A model generated the notes under the pieces. It worked only from the letters and a program-made list of their open reading frames with translations, was not told where the DNA came from and made no database searches. The position numbers and the translations under genes are program-made. From Desulfitobacterium_A sp035539115 (GTDB taxonomy: Bacteria > Bacillota > Desulfitobacteriia > Desulfitobacteriales > Desulfitobacteriaceae): a DNA stretch of 64,000 bases. Location: assembly GCF_035539115.1 (NCBI RefSeq), contig NZ_DATLJA010000020.1, positions 22,966-86,965 of the forward strand. Direction: 5' to 3'. Of the stretch, positions 34,812 to 43,087 are shown in pieces (position 1 is the first letter of the stretch; every line of letters starts with the position of its first letter).

Positions 34812-35084
34812 ATGCGGATTTCTGAACTTCGCATGTTGGACATCGTCAATATTAAAGATGGTCGACGGTTAGGCCCGATTAAGGATTTAGATCTGGATTT
34901 AGAACGCGGCGTCGTGAAGGGAATCATCGTCCCTGGGGCCTCCCGCAGCTGGGTTTTTTTTGGGGGTAATCGGACCGAGGATCTCGCCATTCCCTGGGAT
35001 CGAGTCAAAAAGATTGGGGTGGATGTTATCTTAGTGGATGCTCAGGGTTTGCCGGAGTTTAATTCAGAGCCAGAACATCATTAA
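34812..35084 (+). CDS. ylmC: YlmC/YmxH family PRC-barrel sporulation protein
   Basis: A 90-residue PRC-barrel protein of the YlmC/YmxH family (MRISELRMLDIVNIKDGRRLG, VPWDRVKKIG-like IPWDRVKKIGVDVILVD). It lies directly after sigG, as in Bacillus, where it is expressed in sporulation but has no defined biochemical role. ATG start with GGGGGGAGG. A terminator follows at 35130-35150. Confidence 0.85.
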   Translation: MRISELRMLDIVNIKDGRRLGPIKDLDLDLERGVVKGIIVPGASRSWVFFGGNRTEDLAIPWDRVKKIGVDVILVDAQGLPEFNSEPEHH

Positions 35085-35129
35085 TTAGCGTCTGCGTAGA
35101 TTCAACTTTAGTATATTTCAAGTCAGTTT

Positions 35130-35150
35130 GCTCCCCTTGGGGGGCTTTTT
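35130..35150 (+). terminator. intrinsic terminator after ylmC
   Basis: A 6-bp G+C-rich stem GCTCCC/GGGGGC with CTTG loop followed by five T. It ends the sigE-sigG-ylmC stretch. Confidence 0.7.
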
Positions 35151-35294
35151 GTGTCTTCGTGTGGTTGTGTAGCTTCGTACATCCATTCACTTTGTTGAAT
35201 TTCCACACAAAGATAGGACTTTAGTAGGTTTTTAGACTGGAAAAATTATGGTATAGTAAAAATATATTGAGCGAACGGGTATGAGGAGCCGATT

Positions 35295-36101
35295 ATGAGC
35301 TGGGTTTATCGTCAAGGCCAGAATTTAACCTATCTCACGCTTCCAGAGTGGGAAAAATGCGGAATCCAAATCGGGTTCTCAACGCGTTGGGGTGGGGTTA
35401 GTAACGCACCCTATGAATCCTTGAATTTAGGGTTGCATGTTGGCGATGATTCTGAAAAGGTCTTGCAAAATCGTGAACTTTGGTTTCAGGAATGGAACGT
35501 AGCGTGGAACGATCTTGTGATCGGGGAACAAGTGCATGATGTCAAGGTTCAACTCGTCGAATCATCTGATGCTGGACGGGGGGTGCGAGATCTTAGAACA
35601 GTTCTGCCTGGAGTGGATGGCTTGGTCACGACGACCGGCTTGGGGCTGATGGCCTTTTTCGCGGATTGCGTTCCAGTGTATTTTTATCATCCAATTCTTA
35701 AAGCCGTGAGTATTGCTCATGCAGGCTGGAGAGGAACTGTGGGTAAAATTATCATTCGAGTGCTCGAGGAATTCCGAAAAATGGGCGGAGAACCTCGAGA
35801 GTGTTGGGTGGCCTTGGGACCGAGTATCGGTCCGTGTTGTTATGAAGTGGATGAGCAGGTTGTGAAGCCTTTTCAGGAGGCCTTTGAGAAAACACCCTTT
35901 TTGAAGTCTTCTCGTCCTGGTCATGCTCAGCTGGATCTTTGGGAAGCGAATCGTTTGCTTTTGCTTGAAGAAGGAGTCCGACCGGAAAATATTTGGAGTG
36001 CTTCGATTTGCACAGCTTGTCATACCGACAGCTTTTTCTCTCATCGCCAGGAGGGATTGAAGACGGGTCGGATGGCGGGATGGATACGGCGCAAGGATTG
36101 A
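35295..36101 (+). CDS. ylmD: YlmD/PgeF multicopper-oxidase-like (laccase-domain) protein
   Basis: A 268-residue member of the YfiH/YlmD family, known as purine nucleoside phosphorylase/adenosine deaminase or peptidoglycan editing factor. The Zn/Cu ligands are visible: His in GEQVHDVKV, Cys in ADCVPVYF and His in AHAGWRGT. The C-terminal CTACHTDSFFSHRQEG block is typical. ATG start behind ATGAGGAG. It heads a group continuing to ylmE, but a two-component pair and an HlyD-like gene are inserted in between. Confidence 0.9.
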   Translation: MSWVYRQGQNLTYLTLPEWEKCGIQIGFSTRWGGVSNAPYESLNLGLHVGDDSEKVLQNRELWFQEWNVAWNDLVIGEQVHDVKVQLVESSDAGRGVRDLRTVLPGVDGLVTTTGLGLMAFFADCVPVYFYHPILKAVSIAHAGWRGTVGKIIIRVLEEFRKMGGEPRECWVALGPSIGPCCYEVDEQVVKPFQEAFEKTPFLKSSRPGHAQLDLWEANRLLLLEEGVRPENIWSASICTACHTDSFFSHRQEGLKTGRMAGWIRRKD

Positions 36102-36114
36102 GGAGGGAAATTGT

Positions 36115-36798
36115 ATGGCCGTAATTCTAGTCGTAGATGATGAAGAGCCTATTCAAGAACTTTTAAAATTCAATCTTGAAAAGGAAGGGTATACGGTACT
36201 CATGGCCTTTGATGGTCCGTCAGCACTTAAGACGATTGAAGAGAAACTGCCGGATCTGGTGATTCTGGATGTTATGCTGCCAGGCATGGATGGCTTGGAA
36301 GTATGCAATCAGCTTCGACAAGATTCAAAGGTTCGAGATATTCCTGTGATCATGTTGACTGCTAAAATGGAGGAAATCGATAAGGTTCTTGGCCTGGAAT
36401 TAGGGGCAGATGACTATTTGACGAAACCCTTTAGTCCTCGGGAGCTCTTAGCCCGTATTCGTGCCCGACTTCGCCGGATTAAGCCACAAACACAAGAAAA
36501 TGAATTAATCCGCGGCGACTTAAAGATTGACTTAAATCGTTATCAGGTGTTGGTCCGGGGCGAGGAAGTCGAATTAACCCCCAAGGAATTTGAGCTTTTG
36601 CGGGTTCTGGCTATTCATCCAGGAAAAGTGTATTCGAGGGATGAACTCTTGGAAAGGGTATGGGGTTATGATTATGCAGGAGATACCCGAACCGTAGATG
36701 TCCATGTTCGTCATTTGCGGCAGAAGGTGGAAAAAGATTCCGCAAATCCTGTATATATTGAGACACTTCGGGGCATTGGCTACCGGTTAAAAGGATAA
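36115..36798 (+). CDS. OmpR/PhoB-family response regulator
   Basis: A 227-residue regulator. The receiver has acidic pocket DDEE and phosphoacceptor Asp52 in LVILDVMLPGMDG, Thr in LTAKME and Lys in LTKPFSPREL. The winged helix carries ELTPKEFELLRVLA and DTRTVDVHVRHLRQKV. It is close to PhoP/PhoB proteins of Firmicutes. It begins 13 bp after ylmD with GAGGAGGG and is followed 5 bp later by its kinase. Its stimulus is unknown. Confidence 0.92.
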   Translation: MAVILVVDDEEPIQELLKFNLEKEGYTVLMAFDGPSALKTIEEKLPDLVILDVMLPGMDGLEVCNQLRQDSKVRDIPVIMLTAKMEEIDKVLGLELGADDYLTKPFSPRELLARIRARLRRIKPQTQENELIRGDLKIDLNRYQVLVRGEEVELTPKEFELLRVLAIHPGKVYSRDELLERVWGYDYAGDTRTVDVHVRHLRQKVEKDSANPVYIETLRGIGYRLKG

Positions 36799-36803
36799 GT
36801 ATT

Positions 36804-38177
36804 ATGAGTATAAAGTGGAAACTTTTGATTGGCTATCTGACGGCAACTTCCCTGTCTTTATCTCTTTTCTGGCTAGGGGAGGGGGTCGTTAATGGGAAAA
36901 CTACCATTTTCGACTGGACGACTTTTATTCTGGCTATTTTTTTACCCGGAGGAGTAATCTATTATCTTGCGAATCGCTTTAGTCATCGTCTGGAAAAACT
37001 CAATACTATAGCCCGAGCGATTTCTAAAGGAGATTTCAATAAAGCTTATTTTTTTGACTCGACCGATGAGCTCGGTCAAATCGGGACAGAAATGATTGCG
37101 CTGGCGCAAAAATTTAAAGTGCATCTTCAAAAGAATACGCAAGAAGCTGAGAAAATTCAGACGATTCTTGCCGGAATGCAAGAAGGGGTAGTTGCGCTTG
37201 ACCAAGTGGGCCGAGTAGTCCTTGTTAATGCGGCGGCCGAAAAGATATTTGCCCATGCGCAAGAGGAATTGAAGGGTAAATATCTAACCGAAGTTCAGAG
37301 TAACGGAGCTCTCCAAGAACTCGTTCAAAATGCCTTGGAGGAAGGACGATCCGGGAGTACAGAACTCGCTTTAGGAGAGCGAACACTTCGAGTTCAGGTG
37401 AATCCTTTCCTGGGAGAAGAGACTCAAACGCGTCCTCGGGGAGCTGTAATTGTTTGTTATGATGTAACTGAGATTCGCAGGTTGGAACAGGTCCGGACTG
37501 AATTTGTCGGCAATGTTTCGCATGAACTGCGAACCCCTTTAACTTCAATTAAAGGGTTTGTCGAAACACTGCTTGACGGTGCAGCGGAAGATCCTGCTCT
37601 GCGAAAGCGTTTCTTAACGATTATCCAAACGGAAACCTTACGCTTACAAAGAATCATCGACGATCTGTTAACACTTTCCCATATTGAAAATCGGCATGGC
37701 GAATTAGGCGTAAGTTCAAGCCGAGTTCAGGAAGCGTATGAGAAGATAAAACCCGTAATTGCGTCGTACGCGGAGGCCAAAGGGCTTGAATTGGTGATGA
37801 AATTCAAGCCGGATCTGCCGGCTGTTGCCATGGGTCCAGACTTGCTTAGTCAGGTTCTATTAAATTTGTTGGAGAATGCAGTGAAATATACGGCTAAGGG
37901 TAAAGTATGGTTGTCTGCGTCCCAAAGCGGCTCTTTTGTCCGTTTAGAATTTGGAGATACCGGCTGTGGAATTCCAGAACAGGATTTGCCTCGAATTTTT
38001 GAACGGTTCTATCGGGTGGATAAGGCACGTTCTCGAGAACAAGGGGGTACGGGTTTAGGACTAAGCATTGTTAAACATATTGTTGAGGGATCGAATGGGA
38101 AGCTTGGAGTCACCTCCCGTCTCGGTTCGGGATCAGTGTTTACCTGTGAATTGCCAGTTGCTGAACAGGGGGAATAA
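36804..38177 (+). CDS. PhoR-like sensor histidine kinase
   Basis: A 457-residue kinase with two membrane helices (about 6-24 and 36-55) separated by only about a dozen residues. Such a short loop argues for intramembrane or cytoplasmic sensing rather than a periplasmic sensor domain. HAMP, PAS (ILAGMQEGVVALDQVGRVVLV), His240 in NVSHELRTPLTSIKGF and the ATPase motifs NLLENAVKYT and GDTGCGIPEQD follow. It pairs with the regulator just upstream and lies within the ylm/division cluster, so a cell-envelope cue is a fair guess. Confidence 0.9.
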   Translation: MSIKWKLLIGYLTATSLSLSLFWLGEGVVNGKTTIFDWTTFILAIFLPGGVIYYLANRFSHRLEKLNTIARAISKGDFNKAYFFDSTDELGQIGTEMIALAQKFKVHLQKNTQEAEKIQTILAGMQEGVVALDQVGRVVLVNAAAEKIFAHAQEELKGKYLTEVQSNGALQELVQNALEEGRSGSTELALGERTLRVQVNPFLGEETQTRPRGAVIVCYDVTEIRRLEQVRTEFVGNVSHELRTPLTSIKGFVETLLDGAAEDPALRKRFLTIIQTETLRLQRIIDDLLTLSHIENRHGELGVSSSRVQEAYEKIKPVIASYAEAKGLELVMKFKPDLPAVAMGPDLLSQVLLNLLENAVKYTAKGKVWLSASQSGSFVRLEFGDTGCGIPEQDLPRIFERFYRVDKARSREQGGTGLGLSIVKHIVEGSNGKLGVTSRLGSGSVFTCELPVAEQGE

Positions 38178-38178
38178 G

Positions 38179-39126
38179 ATGAGAAAGAACAAGGGTAGAC
38201 ATACCATGGTAAAAAGACTGTTCTGGGGTGTTTTACTCGTAACTCTTATATTTTGTTCTTTGGGTTGGGTTTATCGCTCGAACTGGATGGCTGGGTCGAT
38301 TGAGCTCGAACTTGCCCAAACGGGGGTGATTGAGCATAGCGAGGCGGTCAAAGCGGTTTTCGCGAATGAAGAATATCTAATTCAGGCTCCCGTCTCTGGT
38401 AAAGTAGAACTCCTCGGAAAAGACGGACAAAGATTCCGACGCGGGGAAAATGTAGCCTTGATTCACCCAGAAGGAGCTGCTCCAGGGACGATTTCCAAAG
38501 AGCTAGCGGCTAAGGTGAATGCCCCAATGGGTGGATTGTTCTTTCAAAAAGTAGATGGTTTGGAAAGTACGGTTACCCCTCAAAGCTTATTGGAGATGGA
38601 CTTAGCAAAAATTGTTGAACAGAAGGAAAATTCACAAGCGCAGAGCGACATTGTCCAAGCGGGTGTACCTATGGGAAAGATGGTCAATAACTTGATCCCA
38701 ACTGAGGCGTTCGTTGAACTTAACCCTTCAGCGGATTTAAGTGTTGGGAAAACGATAAAATTAAATCTGAACGGTCAGGTCCAGAGTGCCAAGATTATGC
38801 GTAAGTCCGATGATCCCCAGGGAATCGTTGTACGTTTTAATCAGTATCTTGACGGGACGGTAAACTCCCGAATTCAAGACGTGAAATGGATTTCACGGCC
38901 ACCTATAAGTGGGATAGTAATTCCCAAAAGTGCCCTTATTACGAAGGGAGAGGAACTGGGTGTCTATGTTGTTCAGAAAGGAATATTTCAATACCGCAAA
39001 GTTAAAGTCCTTGATGAGAATGATACACTCATCTGTGTCGAGAATCTTCCCTCGGGTATTCCTGTCGTCAAGAATCCGCGTGCAGGGATTGAGGGATTGA
39101 GTGCTAACGTAAAAATACCATCATAG
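38179..39126 (+). CDS. HlyD-like membrane-fusion protein
   Basis: A 315-residue protein with a basic N-terminus, one membrane helix near residues 12-31 and an extracytoplasmic region resembling HlyD/biotinyl-lipoyl half-motifs (YLIQAPVSGKVELL; later PPISGIVIPKSALITKGEELGVYVVQKG). ATG 38179 is 1 bp after the kinase stop, with GGGGGA upstream; a further ATG at 38206 is possible. No ABC or RND transporter gene is adjacent. Similar genes are placed before ylmE in some related clostridia as far as I recall; function unknown. Confidence 0.7.
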   Translation: MRKNKGRHTMVKRLFWGVLLVTLIFCSLGWVYRSNWMAGSIELELAQTGVIEHSEAVKAVFANEEYLIQAPVSGKVELLGKDGQRFRRGENVALIHPEGAAPGTISKELAAKVNAPMGGLFFQKVDGLESTVTPQSLLEMDLAKIVEQKENSQAQSDIVQAGVPMGKMVNNLIPTEAFVELNPSADLSVGKTIKLNLNGQVQSAKIMRKSDDPQGIVVRFNQYLDGTVNSRIQDVKWISRPPISGIVIPKSALITKGEELGVYVVQKGIFQYRKVKVLDENDTLICVENLPSGIPVVKNPRAGIEGLSANVKIPS

Positions 39127-39189
39127 AGCTGGAGTTAGCAGGAAATAAGGAAAAAGTGTAGAATGCTTTCAGCATGGCAGGTGTAATTC

Positions 39190-39891
39190 GTGAGTATTGA
39201 AGACAACTTAAAACAGATTCAGCAAAGAATCAGTGTGGCTGCAGAACGTGCAGGACGGCAGCCAGAAGGGATTAAGCTTCTGGCAGTGAGTAAGACGATG
39301 AGTGTAGAAACCGTCGAAGAGGCCTACCAGGCGGGGCAACGCGTTTTTGCCGAAAATCGGGTACAGGAATGGCTCGAAAAGGCCCCCGTCTTACCTAAAG
39401 ATTGTGAGTGGCATTTAATTGGGCGTCTGCAAACGAATAAAGTGAAGTATTTGGATAATCATATTACTTTAATCCATTCCCTCGACCGCTTGAGTCTTCT
39501 TAAAACCCTTGAAGAACAGGGTACTAAGCGAGATATCATTTGGCCTGTGCTCGTCGAGGTTAATACGGCACAAGACCCGGATAAAGCTGGGTTGATGAGG
39601 GAAGAGGTTGAGGATTTTTTAAATATAATAGCAGACTGTCCACATGTTAGGGCGCAAGGATTGATGACGATTGGGGCCTTAGATGCTAGTACTGGAGAAA
39701 CACAAATGTTTTTTCGGGAGCTGCGCCAGATTCGGGATACCTTACAGAAAAAAGATATTCCCCAGGTTACACTCAAAGAGCTCTCGATGGGAATGAGTCG
39801 GGATTTTGAACTGGCCATTGCGGAGGGAGCGACGATGATCCGGGTTGGACGGCAAATTTTTGGGGAACGCCAAGGGTATGTTAACATTTAA
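39190..39891 (+). CDS. ylmE: YggS/YlmE PLP-homeostasis protein
   Basis: A 233-residue single-domain TIM-barrel PLP-binding protein (YggS/PROSC family) that buffers pyridoxal 5'-phosphate. The PLP lysine is in LLAVSKTMSVETVEEA; FAENRVQEWLEKA, WHLIGRLQTNKVKYL and ELSMGMSRDFELAIAEGATMIRVG-type segments are diagnostic. GTG start. It heads the conserved ylmE-sepF-yggT-ylmH-divIVA run. Confidence 0.94.
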   Translation: MSIEDNLKQIQQRISVAAERAGRQPEGIKLLAVSKTMSVETVEEAYQAGQRVFAENRVQEWLEKAPVLPKDCEWHLIGRLQTNKVKYLDNHITLIHSLDRLSLLKTLEEQGTKRDIIWPVLVEVNTAQDPDKAGLMREEVEDFLNIIADCPHVRAQGLMTIGALDASTGETQMFFRELRQIRDTLQKKDIPQVTLKELSMGMSRDFELAIAEGATMIRVGRQIFGERQGYVNI

Positions 39892-39927
39892 ATTGAAAAT
39901 AAATAGTTTTAAAGGAGGATATATTAT

Positions 39928-40374
39928 ATGGCCAAAATATTTGACAAAGTAATTGGAATTATGGGATTTGCTGATGATGAGGTTGATGAAGAACTGATGG
40001 AAGAGGAAGAAAGAGAAAAGGAGGTTCAGGAAGGGCGACCTTCTAGCCGGAAAGGTGCACAAGTCGTAAGTATTCATAGTCAGAAACAAGTAAAAGTTGT
40101 TGTTTTAGAACCGACAACTTTTGATGAATCCCAAAATATTGCGGATCAATTGAAAAATCGTCGACCTGTTATTGTCAATTTAGAGAACGTCGATCATAAT
40201 CTCGCAAAACGGATCGTTGATTTTGTCAGCGGTGCAACCTATGCACTGGGTGGAAATATGCAAAAAGTAGGTCAAGGAATCTTTCTCTTCGTTCCCAATA
40301 ATGTGGATATTTCCGGGGAGTCACGTGAAGATAGCAAAGAAAAAGGATTTTCCTGGTCATTAACTAGCAAATAA
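39928..40374 (+). CDS. sepF: cell division protein SepF
   Basis: A 148-residue FtsZ-binding membrane tether. A short amphipathic N-terminus (MAKIFDKVIGIMGF) would insert in the membrane. An acidic linker follows and then the SepF core (VVLEPTTFDESQNIADQLKN, LAKRIVDFVSGATYALGG). Perfect AAAGGAGG site. With no ftsA in the dcw cluster here, SepF may carry the Z-ring anchoring role. Confidence 0.95.
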   Translation: MAKIFDKVIGIMGFADDEVDEELMEEEEREKEVQEGRPSSRKGAQVVSIHSQKQVKVVVLEPTTFDESQNIADQLKNRRPVIVNLENVDHNLAKRIVDFVSGATYALGGNMQKVGQGIFLFVPNNVDISGESREDSKEKGFSWSLTSK

Positions 40375-40379
40375 GGAGT

Positions 40380-40676
40380 GTGATATCTATCCTCACTTTT
40401 ATTTATCAAGTCATAGATGCAGTTTTGATGCTCCTAGGATATGCGATTGTCCTTCAGGCTCTAATGTCATGGGTTCCCCAGTTGTCGAATTCTCGGTTCG
40501 GTCGTCTTCTCAATGATATTACTGAGCCTCTACTGAGACCTTTTCAACGGTTTCAAATTGGTGGAAGGGGATTTGGAATTGATATTTCACCGATTTTAGC
40601 TTATTTTGCACTTTATCTCATACGATTGTTGGTTTTACCCATGATCCTTAACACTTTGCTTAGGTTAGGTTTATGA
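40380..40676 (+). CDS. YggT/YlmG family membrane protein
   Basis: A 98-residue YggT-family protein with two membrane helices (ISILTFIYQVIDAVLMLLGY and ILAYFALYLIRLLVLPMIL) around the RFGRLLNDITEPLLRPFQRF motif. Members associate with sepF and are implicated in division or membrane organisation. The start is odd: AGGAG ends at 40378, one base before the in-frame GTG (40380), which is too close. ATA 40383 or ATC 40389 would be better spaced, so a rare start codon is possible. Its end overlaps ylmH by 4 bp. Confidence 0.85.
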   Translation: MISILTFIYQVIDAVLMLLGYAIVLQALMSWVPQLSNSRFGRLLNDITEPLLRPFQRFQIGGRGFGIDISPILAYFALYLIRLLVLPMILNTLLRLGL

Positions 40677-41470
40677 AACACTGGATCGATCGGTGTGTTT
40701 TAGGATTCTGGCAGGATAAAGAGATGCGTCTCGAAGCGGCACATCTCTTAGATCTTGCTGATGCAGTACTTGAAGAACAGCTTCCCCTAAGGACTCCTTT
40801 CTTGGGATTAGGTTTAGCGCAATGGTTTGAGGGGGTTCTCCAAAAAGAATCTTTGAGTTATCAGATCCAGGGAGGATTTCCAGACTCGGAAAGAGTGTGT
40901 TATTTCCTTAGTAAGAATTCTGACGATTTTGAACAGGTACGAGAAGGAATCGCTCTTCTAACGGTGGTTTCTTTGGATCCCCATGTCGACTTAGAACACC
41001 GACAAATTTTGGGATCGCTGATGGGGCTCGGTTTAAAAAGGGAGCTGATTGGGGATATCCATCCAGAAATTCAGGGGATGATTGTTGCCGTCGTTTCAGA
41101 AATCGCTGATTATTTACTCCAAGAGTGGAGAAAGGCTGGACGGGCCAATATTCGCGTCGAACGTGTTCACGGAGAGCTCCACCTTAGTGAAGATCCTGGG
41201 GAAGAACTACGGATTACGGTTGCTTCTTCCCGGATTGATGCTATCGTTGCTTCGAGCTTTAAAGCGGCTCGAGGAGTCGTTCAGGAATGGATTAATCAAG
41301 GAAAAGTTAAACGGAATGATCTAATGATCAGCAGGGCCGATTTGGAAGTAAAGTCTGGGGATATAATTTCCTGCCGAGGGCAAGGCCGCTTACGTCTTTT
41401 AGATGATAGCGAGACTCGGAAAGGAAGAATTGCCTGGACTATTATTATTTATAGGACACAGAAGCGTTAG
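40673..41470 (+). CDS. ylmH: YlmH S4-domain RNA-binding protein
   Basis: A 265-residue protein of the YlmH family with a C-terminal S4 RNA-binding domain (RIDAIVASSFKAARGVVQEWINQGKVKRND, in parts). The first two-thirds form the YlmH-specific domain (QIQGGFPDSERVCYFL, LTVVSLDPHVDLEHRQILGS region). Family members bind ribosomes and have been linked to ribosome rescue. ATGA overlap with yggT. Confidence 0.9.
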   Translation: MKHWIDRCVLGFWQDKEMRLEAAHLLDLADAVLEEQLPLRTPFLGLGLAQWFEGVLQKESLSYQIQGGFPDSERVCYFLSKNSDDFEQVREGIALLTVVSLDPHVDLEHRQILGSLMGLGLKRELIGDIHPEIQGMIVAVVSEIADYLLQEWRKAGRANIRVERVHGELHLSEDPGEELRITVASSRIDAIVASSFKAARGVVQEWINQGKVKRNDLMISRADLEVKSGDIISCRGQGRLRLLDDSETRKGRIAWTIIIYRTQKR

Positions 41471-41485
41471 AGAGGGGAATGGGCA

Positions 41486-41959
41486 ATGCCGATGACTCCA
41501 AATGACATCCGAAATAAAGAGTTTCGTAAAGGGGTTCGTGGTTATCAAACAGAAGAAGTGGAAAAATTTCTGGATTCAGTTAGTAAAGAGTTTGAAGTTC
41601 TTTACACTGAAAATTTTGAGCTCCGAGAAAAGGTTAAGCATTTTGAGCAAGAACTGAATCAATATAAGCAGCTTGAAGGAACGTTGCAACAGACGATGGT
41701 GCTTGCTCAACAGACTGCCGAGGAAGTGAAGCAGTCGGCACGGCATGAAGCTGAGCTTATGCTTAAAACGACAGAACAAGAAAAGTCTCAGCGCCTCTTC
41801 GAGGCTCAGAAAAAGGTTGATGAGGTGAACGAGGAAATTGAGGAACTTCGCAAAAGACGAGAACTGATCCGGACGCAATTAAAGTCCTTCCTGCGTGCAC
41901 AGCTTGACCTTGCGGATGCCTTTAATAAGGGTTATGAAATTTCTGCTGAGGTCTCCTGA
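41486..41959 (+). CDS. divIVA: cell division/pole protein DivIVA
   Basis: A 157-residue coiled-coil protein. The conserved N-terminal lipid-binding domain is clear (MTPNDIRNKEFRKGVRGYQTEEVEKFLDSV, in parts), followed by nearly continuous heptads to residue 140. DivIVA recognises negative membrane curvature at septa and poles and, in spore formers, helps anchor the chromosome origin. AGAGGGG site. It ends the ylm cluster; directly after it lies a tandem pair of family B repeats. Confidence 0.94.
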   Translation: MPMTPNDIRNKEFRKGVRGYQTEEVEKFLDSVSKEFEVLYTENFELREKVKHFEQELNQYKQLEGTLQQTMVLAQQTAEEVKQSARHEAELMLKTTEQEKSQRLFEAQKKVDEVNEEIEELRKRRELIRTQLKSFLRAQLDLADAFNKGYEISAEVS

Positions 41960-41969
41960 GGTTTTCTAA

Positions 41970-42063
41970 TACTAACAGAAAGTATAAATTTCCGGCAGAT
42001 AGCATAAGTGCAACTAAGGCTTCCGCCTACGCCAGAGGCTTGGCGCAAGCCAAGTTTTCTTTA
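41970..42063 (+). repeat. family B repeat, short copy
   Basis: A 94-bp short form. Its first 45 bp (41970-42014) are identical to 42064-42108. The middle is deleted and it ends in CTTGGC-GCAA-GCCAAG (42039-42054) followed by TTTTCTTT. This GNRA hairpin differs in sequence but keeps its pairing relative to the other copies. It probably terminates the divIVA transcript. Confidence 0.75.
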
Positions 42064-42243
42064 TACTAACAGAAAGTATAAATTTCCGGCAGATAGCATA
42101 AGTGCAACCAGCGGTTTCGCTTTCCTACGATGAATGCGGTTAAGTTCGGCAGGATAAGGCGACTAAGGCCACCGCTTTGGCGCTGACCAAGTTCTCTATA
42201 GCGCAAAGCTCGGCGCAAGCCGGGTTTTCTTTAGCGTATCGTC
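42064..42243 (+). repeat. family B repeat, full copy
   Basis: A 180-bp copy directly following the short one and matching 30788-30970 in reverse. It ends in CTCGGC-GCAA-GCCGGG (42209-42224) plus TTTTCTTT. No gene is seen in it, although an open frame running out of it into the next gene can mislead start prediction. Confidence 0.75.
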
Positions 42244-42332
42244 GAGGGTTTAAATCTTGCGGAATCGGTAAGAATCGTGGTAAAATAGATGATATCGTTT
42301 CAGTAATAGTTTTTGTAGAAGGATGGCTGGTT

Positions 42333-42800
42333 ATGAAAAGCATATTGTACACGGAACTGGCTTCCGATTTTCTGGTTCAGGGGTTAGGTCTACATAGTCA
42401 AGACATGGCTCACCCTACTGGGAAAGTGGGTCGTAGCGATGTGGAACTTGTTTCAACCCTCGGTGACTTACTATCATATCCAGAGGAGATTCAAGTCTTT
42501 TATCTCGGATCGACTGAAGCTGGCCCCTTCCGTGCCGGAGATATTCTCATGGCGGGGAGTGATGACTTGCTCGATCATGCGTTCCAAGCGCTTGATGAAA
42601 TGGAGCAACGGGGAGTAGTCGTCGGCTTATCCACAGAACCTGATGCTCATCAAGTTACTCTGGTTAAAGAAGGACTTTATGAGTTGGTTCAGACCTGGAA
42701 GAAAAGAAAAATTCCGTATCTCTGTTTATTTGTGGTGGACCCAGTCGAATCTGGAGCGACAGCAAAATTAGTGAGTTTGACCCGTAAAGTTTTAGCTTAG
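42333..42800 (+). CDS. unknown 155-residue protein between divIVA and ileS
   Basis: I do not recognise this protein. ATG 42333 with GAAGGATGG upstream gives MKSILYTELASDFL; the frame also extends upstream into the family B repeat, but that part is surely not coding. It is soluble, with alternating alpha and beta prediction by eye (QVFYLGSTEAGPFRAGD, YLCLFVVDPVESGATAK) and no Cys-rich or membrane motif. Its downstream neighbour is the T-box of ileS. Confidence 0.7.
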   Translation: MKSILYTELASDFLVQGLGLHSQDMAHPTGKVGRSDVELVSTLGDLLSYPEEIQVFYLGSTEAGPFRAGDILMAGSDDLLDHAFQALDEMEQRGVVVGLSTEPDAHQVTLVKEGLYELVQTWKKRKIPYLCLFVVDPVESGATAKLVSLTRKVLA

Positions 42801-42849
42801 TATTTGCTTTATCTGAAAAAATGTGGACAAGGACAGTCTTTGATATATC

Positions 42850-43038
42850 CTCTTCAGCGAGCGGGAAATGGTGCAAGCCCGTGAGGTAAGACAAGGAAAT
42901 CACCTTGGAGTGAGAAGCTGAACGCAAGAGTAAGCTTCTCCGGATCACCCCCGTTAAAGGGTTCCGAGTGGCTAGATTTAGCACCAAGGGTGGCACCGCG
43001 AGAATATCCCGTCCCTTTTTTGAGGACAGGGATTTTTT
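42850..43038 (+). promoter_or_regulatory. T-box leader, isoleucine specific
   Basis: The hallmark T-box AAGGGTGGCACCGCG lies at 42986-43000 and is followed by a terminator (43007-43014 pairing with 43024-43032, then a T run). Stem I features such as GCGAGCGGGAAATGGTGCAAGCCCG are upstream in parts, and an AUC triplet in CGGATCACC (about 42942-42945) can serve as isoleucine specifier. Uncharged tRNA-Ile would antiterminate and switch on ileS. Confidence 0.9.
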
Positions 43039-43087
43039 ATTTTGGTTAATACTACGAACAACAAGATTATTAGGAGGAAATGGTTTT

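Noticed and set aside
35165..35190. Fragment GTGTAGCTTC...CATCC resembling the family A end
   Set aside because: Short match and no other family A blocks nearby; could be chance.
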